Shown: positions 51,532-58,508 of the stretch, one piece after another | Position numbering within the stretch: position 1 is the stretch's first letter | Layout of the letters: each line of letters starts with the position of its first letter | Source: Galbitalea sp036499165 | Lineage (GTDB): Bacteria > Actinomycetota > Actinomycetes > Actinomycetales > Microbacteriaceae | Assembly: GCA_036499165.1 (NCBI GenBank) | Contig: DASYEE010000182.1 | Coordinates: 1 to 64,000, forward strand | Direction: 5' to 3' | Length of the DNA: 64,000 nt | The notes under the pieces: model-generated | What the model was told of the DNA's origin: nothing | The model's input: only the letters and a program-made list of their open reading frames with translations | Database searches by the model: none | Made by a program: the position numbers and the translations under genes

Positions 51532-51927
51532 ATGTCTGTTCTCTTCAAGATGCCGATCGACCTCTACCGCGACGGCGACCACTACACCCTGAACGCTGAC
51601 CTCCCCGGCGTCGACCCGAAGTCGGTCGATGTGGATGTCGACGGCCAGGTTCTGACCATCCGCGCCGAGCGCGTCGCCCCGAGCGTCGAGGGTGCCCGCT
51701 GGCTCGCTCGCGAGAACCGCAGCGGCTCGTTCCTGCGTCGCCTCACCCTCGGTGAGGGCGTCGACAGCGAGAACATCAGCGCCAGCTTCGACGCCGGTGT
51801 GCTGAGCGTTCGCATCCCGGTCGCCGAGAAGGCGAAGGCTCGCAAGATCGAGATCGCAGGACCCGCGGTTGCTGCCGCTCCTCGCAAGGCTTCGGTCAAG
51901 AAGGTCGAGACCCCGGCCGCTGCATAG
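51532..51927 (+). CDS. Hsp20/alpha-crystallin small heat-shock protein
   Basis: 131 aa. The alpha-crystallin domain spans about 5-105 (FKMPIDLYRDGDHYTLNADLPGVDPKSVDVDVDGQVLTIRAER, then FLRRLTLGEGVDSENISASFDAGVLSVRIPV) with the GVL box (about 97-99) and an I-E-I motif near the end that lets subunits assemble. It holds unfolding proteins in the cytoplasm. AAGGAG precedes ATG 51532. Two stress operators, CIRCE and HAIR, control its single promoter and an intrinsic terminator follows, so it is monocistronic. Confidence 0.96.
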   Translation: MSVLFKMPIDLYRDGDHYTLNADLPGVDPKSVDVDVDGQVLTIRAERVAPSVEGARWLARENRSGSFLRRLTLGEGVDSENISASFDAGVLSVRIPVAEKAKARKIEIAGPAVAAAPRKASVKKVETPAAA

Positions 51928-51942
51928 CGACTGGCCCACAAG

Positions 51943-51980
51943 GGTGCCGTGACGAGAAATCGTCGCGGCATCCTTTCGTT
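51943..51980 (+). terminator. Intrinsic terminator of hsp20
   Basis: A 13-14-bp stem (from 51943 to 51973, with two G/T wobbles) closed by a GAAA tetraloop (51956-51959) is followed by TTTCGTT. It starts 15 bp after the hsp20 stop. Confidence 0.88.
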
Positions 51981-52530
51981 AACAGGTCATTCGCGACGCA
52001 GGGTTCGTCCCGGCGGCCCTTCCCGTGCCCTGGCGCTCGACCTCTGCGACGATGCCGGGCAGTACTCGTCGCATGTACGGGCCCCAGAGCAGTTTCACGA
52101 TCGCCGCGAGGATGACTCCCCCGCCCCGTCTCGGAAAGAACGTGTAACTCCAGCGCACCTCGGTGCCTGCGTCCACCGCGGTAAACGTCCACTCCGCTCG
52201 GGCGTGGTCGACGAGTCTGCCGAAGAGCTTCTGGAAGTCGGTGAGGTTGTAGGCGAAGAAGTCGTTCGGTTCGACGTTCGTGATGTGCTCGATCACGCTG
52301 CCGCCATCGGAGAGCATGAGCTGCCTCGTCTGGCCCGGCTTGTTCCAGGTCGCAGGCTGGTCGCGCACCTCGGTCACGGCGGGCAGGAGTCCCGATTTCG
52401 GGTAGAAACCGACCGGCGTGAGCGGCGTCGCGATAGCGAAGGCCGTGGCGGGTGTGACGCGCGCGACCTGCCGCGTCGTGGCATTGAATCCTCGTGACAC
52501 GCTTGCCCCCTCGCTGTCGTTAACCGACAT
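51979..52530 (-). CDS. SRPBCC-family protein
   Basis: 183 aa. The START/polyketide-cyclase-like fold is suggested by ARVTPATAFAIATPLTPVGFYPKSGLLPAVTEV at the start and HARAEWTFTAVDAGTEVRWSYTFFPRRGGGVILAAIVKLLWGPYMRRVLPGI toward the end. It is a ligand-binding protein of unknown ligand. No coupled regulator gene is present. Stop is close to the hsp20 terminator. Confidence 0.85.
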   Translation of the reverse strand: MSVNDSEGASVSRGFNATTRQVARVTPATAFAIATPLTPVGFYPKSGLLPAVTEVRDQPATWNKPGQTRQLMLSDGGSVIEHITNVEPNDFFAYNLTDFQKLFGRLVDHARAEWTFTAVDAGTEVRWSYTFFPRRGGGVILAAIVKLLWGPYMRRVLPGIVAEVERQGTGRAAGTNPASRMTC

Positions 52531-52621
52531 TCGTCACCACGCTCCTTTCCGATTGCACTGCTTCGGTTGTGAGGCCGATCGACGATCCGCCTGGTCGACC
52601 TGGAGCTGATCGACCTCCTCG

Positions 52622-53479
52622 CTAGTCGACGGTGGAGGTCCAGCAGTCGAGGATCCGGTCGCCGCCCGCCCACCCACTCTTCGATGGGTAGTAGTAGAAG
52701 GTCGAGACCGTCTTCGTGCGGTACTTGTCACGGCAAACCTTTGTCGCGAAAGCGTCGATCGACCCCCGGGCCGGGTAGTCGCCGCTGGTGTTCGACGGGA
52801 TAGTCTCGGTCAGCTGGCGCGTCCAGTCCGGCGACCCCGTGCAGTCCGCGTAGACGGCACCCGCGCTGGTCGGGCCGTCCTTATGACCGGCCGGGTCATC
52901 CACGCAGTAGCCGAATTTCTTCGGTGTCGAAGCGAGCTCTGCCGTCAGGATGCCGAAATCTGCTGGCAGTGCCGTGAGCCTGGGGGCCGCGATCGTGCTC
53001 CCGAGCTCGATCTCGGACACGTCGCAACGCACCCAGCGCGCGCCACGCTCCCAGGCCGAGACCGACGGCAGCTTATAGGTCGGCACGAGGAGCACGGCGT
53101 CTCGCGTCATGTTCGGCATGATCTGTCTCTGTCGGTCGACGCAGGCTGTGCCCGCCGCGGCATCCACTTCCTCGCTCACATGGCCCGGGGTCCCGACCCA
53201 CGAGCCCGTGAAGGTTCCCTTCACCTTCTCGACGGCGACGGTGTACGACTGGTGCGTCTCGGCACAGGGCACCCCGGAGGTGCGGCCGGAGGTCGGGGTC
53301 GTCGAAACGTCGGCGAAGGTGGCGCTCCAGCACTGGCCGACCTTGGGTTTCGCGGCCGAGTCCGCGAACCTGTTGCCGAGCTGGTTCACAAACGTGACGG
53401 GCGCGCATCCACTCGTCGCGAGCCCCGTCAGAAGGATGACCGCGGCAAGAGCCAGCACCCTGCCCCGTCGTGTGCGCAC
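52622..53479 (-). CDS. Septum-formation-type lipoprotein
   Basis: 285 aa from a GTG at 53479 that has AGAGGGG at a good distance; starts 2 and 11 codons upstream are possible. The signal RTRRGRVLALAAVILLTGLA is followed by TSGC, a lipobox, so it is exported and lipid-anchored. The body resembles the actinobacterial septum formation domain (VGQCWSATF, VPCAETHQSYTV, RWVRCDV), with paired cysteines that may form disulfides. Function is unproven; a role at division sites is the family suggestion. Confidence 0.8.
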   Translation of the reverse strand: MRTRRGRVLALAAVILLTGLATSGCAPVTFVNQLGNRFADSAAKPKVGQCWSATFADVSTTPTSGRTSGVPCAETHQSYTVAVEKVKGTFTGSWVGTPGHVSEEVDAAAGTACVDRQRQIMPNMTRDAVLLVPTYKLPSVSAWERGARWVRCDVSEIELGSTIAAPRLTALPADFGILTAELASTPKKFGYCVDDPAGHKDGPTSAGAVYADCTGSPDWTRQLTETIPSNTSGDYPARGSIDAFATKVCRDKYRTKTVSTFYYYPSKSGWAGGDRILDCWTSTVD

Positions 53480-53581
53480 CGCCACCCCTCTCGCGCGTCG
53501 CACGTCCAGCACGCGACGCCAGTCACATTACCGCGACCAACGCTCGCCGCCACGCCCCACACCGGGTGCCATAGTTGAGCC

Positions 53582-54241
53582 ATGGTGCGCGTGTACACGG
53601 CGGCGCAGATCCGCGCGGCAGAGGCTCCGTACCTCGCTGCGGGAGTGCCGCTCATGCAGCGAGCGGCAGATGGCCTCGCCGCCGCGATCGCGGGCATGCT
53701 GCCCGGTTCGGTGCTATTGCTGGTCGGAGCGGGCAACAACGGCGCGGACGCCCTCTGGGCTGGTGCGAGACTCGCGGCGGCGGGCGTGGATGTCGTGATC
53801 GTGCCGACCACGGATCATCCCAACCCGGAGGCTCTGGACGCCGCCCTGAATGCCGGCGCCCAGCGACGCGACGCCGGTCACGTCGTCGACCTCTTCCTGG
53901 CGACCGACATCGTGGTGGACGGAATCCTCGGCATCGGAACCAACGCGAACCCGGCCTTGCGCGGCACCGCGCGCGAGGTCGTGGAAGCGATTCTCGGCGC
54001 ACGGGCGCGCCACGCGCATCCGGTGGTCGTCGCCGTCGATATTCCGAGCGGAATAGATCCTGACGACGGCAGTGTGCCGGACCCGTCCGTGCTGCGGGCC
54101 AGCCTCACGGTGACGTTCGGCGGGCTGAAGGCCGGGCTGTTCATCGAGCCCGCTTCTGGCTATGTGGGCGAGGTGCGCCTCGTCGAGGTCGGGATCGAGG
54201 GCGACCTCGCCGTGCTCGAGCTCACTCGGCCGGAAGAATAG
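53582..54241 (+). CDS. nnrE: NAD(P)H-hydrate epimerase (YjeF N-terminal)
   Basis: 219 aa. LLVGAGNNGADAL (nucleotide loop), ATDIVVDGILGIGT and VVVAVDIPSGIDPDDG are the conserved blocks of the YjeF N domain. It epimerises the damaged cofactor NAD(P)HX so that the dehydratase NnrD can repair it. The usual C-terminal dehydratase half is absent here; NnrD must be encoded elsewhere. An alpha/beta-hydrolase gene follows four bases after the stop. Confidence 0.92.
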   Translation: MVRVYTAAQIRAAEAPYLAAGVPLMQRAADGLAAAIAGMLPGSVLLLVGAGNNGADALWAGARLAAAGVDVVIVPTTDHPNPEALDAALNAGAQRRDAGHVVDLFLATDIVVDGILGIGTNANPALRGTAREVVEAILGARARHAHPVVVAVDIPSGIDPDDGSVPDPSVLRASLTVTFGGLKAGLFIEPASGYVGEVRLVEVGIEGDLAVLELTRPEE

Positions 54242-54245
54242 AGCC

Positions 54246-55025
54246 ATGCTCCCCGGCGTCTCTCCCGATCCCGTCTTTGTCATGTCGGCCGATGGGCTGA
54301 AGCTCGCCACGTACTCCTGGGGAGACGACGACGCGCCGGTCGTCGTGCTCGCCCATGGGTTCGCGTCGAGCGCCGTGGTCAACTGGCTCGCGACCGGCTG
54401 GGTGCGCGACCTCACTCGCGCAGGGTTCCGGGCGATCGCGCTCGACCAGCGGGGGCACGGGCTGAGCGACAAGCCGCACGATCCGGGCGCGTACACGATG
54501 CAGAACCTGATCGCCGATCTCACGAGCGTCATGGACACCTACCTGGTGGACGACGCCAGGTTTGCCGGCTATTCTCTCGGAGCGCGGGTCGGCTGGCAGG
54601 CGGCCATCGACCTTCCGAATCACATCTCGCGAGCGGTGCTCGGCGGAATTCCGGACGGCGACCCGCTCACCCGTTTCGAGCTCGAACACGCTCGCGCGTT
54701 CATCTCCGGCGGGCAGCCGGTCGAGGATCGACTGACGCGCACGTACCTCGACATGGCCGCTGGCATCCCGGGCAACGATCTCGCCGCGCTCGTCGCGCTG
54801 GTGGAGGGGATGCGCGGTGGCCTGCAGCCCGATCCGGCGAACCCGCCCACCCAGCCACTTCTCTTCGCGACGGGCAGCGACGACCGCATCGTCGGAGCAT
54901 CCCGCTCGCTGGCCGCAGCCGCGCCCCAGGGAAGCTTCTTCGAGATCCCCGGACGTGGGCATTTCAACGCGCCGACCTCGCGGGCGTTCAGGGATGCGGC
55001 CATCGCGTTCCTCTGCAGCGACTAG
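54246..55025 (+). CDS. Alpha/beta-fold hydrolase
   Basis: 259 aa. LAHGFASSAVVNWL, ALDQRGHGLSDKP and the nucleophile elbow GYSLGARVGW (Ser110), then ATGSDDRIVGASRSLA and GRGHFNAP with the acid and His of the triad, show a typical alpha/beta hydrolase. ATG 54246 is four bases from the epimerase stop. Substrate unknown; ester or lactone cleavage is likely. Confidence 0.92.
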   Translation: MLPGVSPDPVFVMSADGLKLATYSWGDDDAPVVVLAHGFASSAVVNWLATGWVRDLTRAGFRAIALDQRGHGLSDKPHDPGAYTMQNLIADLTSVMDTYLVDDARFAGYSLGARVGWQAAIDLPNHISRAVLGGIPDGDPLTRFELEHARAFISGGQPVEDRLTRTYLDMAAGIPGNDLAALVALVEGMRGGLQPDPANPPTQPLLFATGSDDRIVGASRSLAAAAPQGSFFEIPGRGHFNAPTSRAFRDAAIAFLCSD

Positions 55026-55065
55026 AGCGCGACGCCGAGACTCCGGGCAGGAAGTTCTCGCGGAC

Positions 55066-55092
55066 TGTCGATTGGAGGCTGGCCCACTCGTC
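55066..55092 (+). promoter_or_regulatory. Probable ECF42-dependent promoter (copy 2)
   Basis: TGTCGA (55066-55071), 17 bp, CGTC (55089-55092). This fits the motif I recall for ECF42 promoters (TGTCGA at -35, CGWC at -10). It lies 40 bp before the DGPF start, so the module is probably autoregulated. Confidence 0.7.
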
Positions 55093-55131
55093 ATAGGAGT
55101 GCCAGTATCGACCAATCGGAAGGAACCTCCC

Positions 55132-55509
55132 ATGCAGTACTCACTTCTCGTCATGAGCCAGGAGGCGCAGGACGCCGAGATCGACGAGGAGACCCTCGCC
55201 TGGGGCCGCGCCGCGTTCGACGCCTACGCGAAGTCGCTCGATGCGGCCGGTGTCCTCGTCTCCGCCGACATCCTGCAGCCGGTCGCGGTGTCGACGACGG
55301 TCAGCGTGCGCGATGGAGCAACGCAGGTGCAGGATGGCCCGTTCGCCGACACCAAGGAGCGCCTGAACGGCACGTTCGTGCTCGAGGTGCCTGACCTGGA
55401 CGCCGCGATCGCCTGGGCAGGGAAATGCCCGGGAGCGCAGTACGGTGCCGTCGAGATCCGTCCATCAGCCGTGATCTTCCACGACGGTGAGTGGCACAGT
55501 GCGCTCTAG
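55132..55509 (+). CDS. DGPF-motif YCII-family protein, partner of ECF42 sigma factor (copy 2)
   Basis: 125 aa, same family as the copy at 29605-29940, with the motif QVQDGPFADTKERLNGTFVLEV and the later DLDAAIAWAGKCPGA. The two copies differ widely outside the motif, so they are old paralogues, not a recent duplication. AATCGGAAGGAACCTCCC precedes the ATG. The sigma gene starts six bases after its stop. Confidence 0.93.
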   Translation: MQYSLLVMSQEAQDAEIDEETLAWGRAAFDAYAKSLDAAGVLVSADILQPVAVSTTVSVRDGATQVQDGPFADTKERLNGTFVLEVPDLDAAIAWAGKCPGAQYGAVEIRPSAVIFHDGEWHSAL

Positions 55510-55515
55510 CCGCAC

Positions 55516-56715
55516 GTGACCGATTCCCCAGCTGCGGCGACGCGCGCTGCGCAGGTCGCCCGCGAGTCGTACGGGCGACTTCTCGCGATCGTTGCGTCGG
55601 CGACGGGCGATATCCCCGCTGCGGAGGACGCCCTCGCCGATGCGTTCGAGCGAGCACTCGCCGCCTGGCCCGCGTCCGGTGTCCCGGACAACCCGGAAGG
55701 ATGGCTGATCACCGTGGCCCGCAATCGACTGCGCGACCGTTACAAGTCCTCCGCGGTCAAGACCAGCGCAACGCTCAACGACGTGCACGCGGTCTTCGAT
55801 GATCTCGAGCTCGATGCGATCCCTGACAAACGGCTCGAGTTGCTGTTCGTCTGCGCTCACCTCGCCATTGACCCTGGCATCCGCACGCCCCTCATGCTGC
55901 AGACGGTTCTCGGGTTCGATGCCGCCCACATTGCTGAGGCGTTCGCGGTTCCTGCGCCCGCGATGGCCCAGCGGCTGGTGCGGGCGAAGCGCCGGATCCG
56001 CGACGCCCGAGTACCGTTCACGGTGCCGACGCTCGACGAGCTGGGCTCCCGCCTGCCAGCACTCCTCGAGGCCATCTACGGCGCGTACTCGATCGACTGG
56101 ATGGCCGTGTCTGCCGAGGCGAGCCGAGAGAGTCTCGCCGCGGAGGCGCTGTATCTCGCCGGGACGCTCGCGACCCTGCTCGAAACGGAGCCGGAGGCGT
56201 GGGGGCTCACGGCACTGATCGCGCTTTCGTTTTCGCGAGCCGAGGCACGCGCAGGCGGCACCCCGCTCGACGAACAGGACACGAGCCTGTGGGATGACGC
56301 CCTCATCGCCCGGGGCGAGGCCGCGTTACGACGCGCGCACGCCGGCAACCGCATCGGACGGTTCCAGCTGGAGGCGGCCATCCAGTCGGTACATTGCGCG
56401 CGCAAGACGCTCGGGTACACCGATTTTGCCGCGCTGAAGACGCTGTACATCGCGCTCGTCGCCGTCGCGCCGACTCTGGGGGCGCGTGTTTCGCTCGCCG
56501 CGACGATTGGCGAGGTGGATGGTGCGGAGGCCGGGCTTCTGCAACTCGACGCAATTGACGCCCCTCGATTCCAGCCCGCCTGGGCGACGCGAGCGCACCT
56601 GCTCGTGCGTGCCGGCCGCCGAGAGGAGGCTGCGGCCGCGTACGCCAAGGCGATCTCGCTCACGACCGACGCCGTCACCCGCGAGCGGCTTCGCACGAGT
56701 GCCGCCGCGCTCTGA
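55516..56715 (+). CDS. ECF42-type sigma factor with C-terminal extension (copy 2)
   Basis: 399 aa. Region 2 (SYGRLLAIVASATGDIPAAEDALADAFERALAAWP, WLITVARNRLRDRYK) and region 4 (PLMLQTVLGFDAAHIAEAFAVPAPAMAQRLVRAKRRI) are followed by the long helical C-terminal part (TRAHLLVRAGRREEAAAAYAKAISL). GTG start 55516. Same organisation as copy 1 but on the plus strand. An 80-bp palindromic element and then an intrinsic terminator follow. Confidence 0.93.
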   Translation: MTDSPAAATRAAQVARESYGRLLAIVASATGDIPAAEDALADAFERALAAWPASGVPDNPEGWLITVARNRLRDRYKSSAVKTSATLNDVHAVFDDLELDAIPDKRLELLFVCAHLAIDPGIRTPLMLQTVLGFDAAHIAEAFAVPAPAMAQRLVRAKRRIRDARVPFTVPTLDELGSRLPALLEAIYGAYSIDWMAVSAEASRESLAAEALYLAGTLATLLETEPEAWGLTALIALSFSRAEARAGGTPLDEQDTSLWDDALIARGEAALRRAHAGNRIGRFQLEAAIQSVHCARKTLGYTDFAALKTLYIALVAVAPTLGARVSLAATIGEVDGAEAGLLQLDAIDAPRFQPAWATRAHLLVRAGRREEAAAAYAKAISLTTDAVTRERLRTSAAAL

Positions 56716-56720
56716 CCGCG

Positions 56721-56800
56721 CGCAAAGTCGGAGGTCTGAGCGAAACGCCGGGCTAGCAACCCTCACCCGTCGGCGTGGCGCACGGATTACCGACTTTGCG
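56721..56800. repeat. 80-bp imperfect palindrome after the second ECF42 gene
   Basis: CGCAAAGTCGG (56721-56731) and CCGACTTTGCG (56790-56800) are perfect inverted repeats; the inner arms (to 56750 and from 56771) pair at 12 of 19 positions without gaps, around a 20-nt loop. It could be a REP/MITE-like element, or a structured RNA end. It starts 6 bp after the sigma stop. Confidence 0.7.
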
Positions 56801-56827
56801 ACGGAGTGACGGTGCCCGGACACATCT

Positions 56828-56865
56828 CCGGCCGCCTCGGTATTCCGCGGCGGCCGGGTGTTTCT
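56828..56865 (+). terminator. Intrinsic terminator candidate of the second ECF42 module
   Basis: CCGGCCGCC (56828-56836) and GGCGGCCGG (56849-56857) form a perfect 9-bp stem, followed by GTGTTTCT. It is 113 bp after the sigma stop, beyond the 80-bp palindrome. Confidence 0.7.
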
Positions 56866-56963
56866 GATGTCAGTTCTGTGCTGTGAGATCAGACTGGCCC
56901 TCGTGCCTGTTACCAAATCGTGATCTTGCTTAGAGTTCGCCGTGAACCGTGGAGACTAGAGCC

Positions 56964-57278
56964 ATGACCTATGAACTTCGCACGTACACCGCCCACGAAG
57001 GAAAGCTCGACGCGTTGGCCGCCCGCTTCCGCGACCACACCGTTCGGCTCTTCGAGAAGCACGGCATGGTGAGCATCGGGTACTGGATTCCCATCGATTC
57101 GACCGACACCCTGGTCTACGTTCTGCAGCACCACGGCGACCCGAAGGCGAACTGGCGCGCGTTCCAGGCCGACGACGAGTGGATCGCCGCGAAAGCCGCC
57201 TCCGAAGTCGACGGACCGCTCGCCGCGAACATCGTCGCCGTGGTGATGGAGCCGACGGATTTCTCGGCGCTCGCCTGA
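56964..57278 (+). CDS. NIPSNAP-family protein
   Basis: 104 aa. MTYELRTYTAHEGKLDALAARFRDHTVRLFEKHGMVSIGYWIP is the NIPSNAP (dimeric alpha/beta-barrel) N-terminus. The family includes small proteins of uncertain role, perhaps in vesicle or metabolite handling. ATG 56964 chosen over one at 56949 because the family begins with MTYELRTY. The SDR gene starts one base after its stop. Confidence 0.9.
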   Translation: MTYELRTYTAHEGKLDALAARFRDHTVRLFEKHGMVSIGYWIPIDSTDTLVYVLQHHGDPKANWRAFQADDEWIAAKAASEVDGPLAANIVAVVMEPTDFSALA

Positions 57279-57279
57279 G

Positions 57280-58053
57280 ATGACGACGACCCGGCCCGCG
57301 GGCCCGCGACCAGTCGCGATAGTGACAGGCGCCTCGAGCGGAATCGGCAGGGCGACCGCGCTCCGCCTCGCCGGCCACGGCTACACCGTCTTGCTCGTGG
57401 CGCGGCGCGCCCATGAGCTCGCGGCCGTGAAGGATGCGATCAAGGCGTCCGGTGGATCGGCCCTGTCTGTGCAGGCCGACCTCACGAAGCTGAGGGATGT
57501 CATCAACGTCGTCGAGGAAGCACGCGTGCTTTCTGGCCGCATCGACGTGCTCGTGAACGTCGCGGGCATTGGCAGGATGCACTCGATTCTCACCGAAGAC
57601 GCTGACCTCGAGCGCATCGTGCAGACAAACCTGCTCGCCCCCATCCGGCTCATGCGACTCGTCGTCCCGATCATGCGCGCACAGCGCTCGGGCGCCATCG
57701 TCAACATCGGGTCGGTGGCGGGCGAGATCGGTGTGAACGGGCTCTACTCGGCGACCAAGTTCGGGCTGCGGGGAATCACCGACTCCGTGCGCCGGGAGGT
57801 CGCGGGAAGCGGCATCCATGTCTCGCTGATCGAGCCCGGCTACATCGACACGCCACTCATGGCAGGCAGCGCCCTGAGGATGCCAGGCCCCGAGATCGTG
57901 GTGGATGCGATCGAGACCTGCCTCACGCGCACGCGACGCCGGGTCGTTTTGCCGTTCAGGTATCGACTGGCGGTGCTCGCCAACACGCTGTTCCCGTGGC
58001 TGACCGACCGCGTCTACGCAGGACGTGCGGCCGAACGAGCGCCCGGCGCCTAA
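57280..58053 (+). CDS. Short-chain dehydrogenase/reductase
   Basis: 257 aa. Cofactor motif TGASSGIG (16-23), NVAG in place of the usual NNAG (93-96), Ser145, Tyr156 and Lys160 (YSATK). ARR after the second strand favours NADP(H). Coupled to the NIPSNAP gene with one base between; the pairing may mean shared metabolism. Substrate unknown. Confidence 0.92.
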   Translation: MTTTRPAGPRPVAIVTGASSGIGRATALRLAGHGYTVLLVARRAHELAAVKDAIKASGGSALSVQADLTKLRDVINVVEEARVLSGRIDVLVNVAGIGRMHSILTEDADLERIVQTNLLAPIRLMRLVVPIMRAQRSGAIVNIGSVAGEIGVNGLYSATKFGLRGITDSVRREVAGSGIHVSLIEPGYIDTPLMAGSALRMPGPEIVVDAIETCLTRTRRRVVLPFRYRLAVLANTLFPWLTDRVYAGRAAERAPGA

Positions 58054-58156
58054 CGATCCCGCAACAGTCTTCTCACACCCCGAATTGGGGTTAGTAAACA
58101 ACAAATGTGAGTCGTAGCCTCGAAATCACTAAGAATCCGATTAGATTTTTGAGGCC

Positions 58157-58480
58157 ATGGCGATCACAGCAGACATCGCGCACCGAATCCCGGCAGGGTG
58201 GTATCCCTGCCGCGAGGATCGGTCGCGCCGTCGCTGGTGGGATGGCACGGAGTGGACGGAGTACTACTCCGACGCACCGACCCGGCCGATCGCCATCGTC
58301 GACCCGATCATGGAGGCCGTTGCGGCCGATCCGATAGACGAGACCACTATCGAGCGCGAGGCCAGGGCCCACACGCTGCGCGCTGCACTGACCTTCCGTG
58401 ACCGCATCGCCGCCGTCGTGATCTTCGGTGTGCTGGTGGCCGATCTCGTGGTGCTCGCGTTCCTCCTCCGTCTCGTCTAG
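58157..58480 (+). CDS. DUF2510 single-helix membrane protein
   Basis: 107 aa. The N-terminal DUF2510 domain AGWYPCREDRSRRRWWDGTEWTE is clear (Trp-rich motif), with Cys where most have Pro-Asp. One C-terminal membrane helix (AAVVIFGVLVADLVVLAFLLRLV). Such small proteins are common in actinobacteria; the domain may bind envelope components. ATG 58157. Confidence 0.88.
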   Translation: MAITADIAHRIPAGWYPCREDRSRRRWWDGTEWTEYYSDAPTRPIAIVDPIMEAVAADPIDETTIEREARAHTLRAALTFRDRIAAVVIFGVLVADLVVLAFLLRLV

Positions 58481-58481
58481 A

Positions 58482-58508
58482 CCGCTCGTTTTCGACCTAG
58501 TCGAGCGG
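58482..58508. terminator. Possible bidirectional hairpin between DUF2510 and S9 peptidase genes
   Basis: CCGCTCG (58482-58488) and CGAGCGG (58502-58508) form a perfect 7-bp stem with a 13-nt loop. The stop of the S9 peptidase gene lies inside it. No strong T-tract, so termination is uncertain. Confidence 0.4.

Noticed and set aside
58074..58092. CCCC-GAATT-GGGG hairpin after the SDR gene as a terminator
   Set aside because: Only a 4-5-bp stem and no T-tract; too weak to call.
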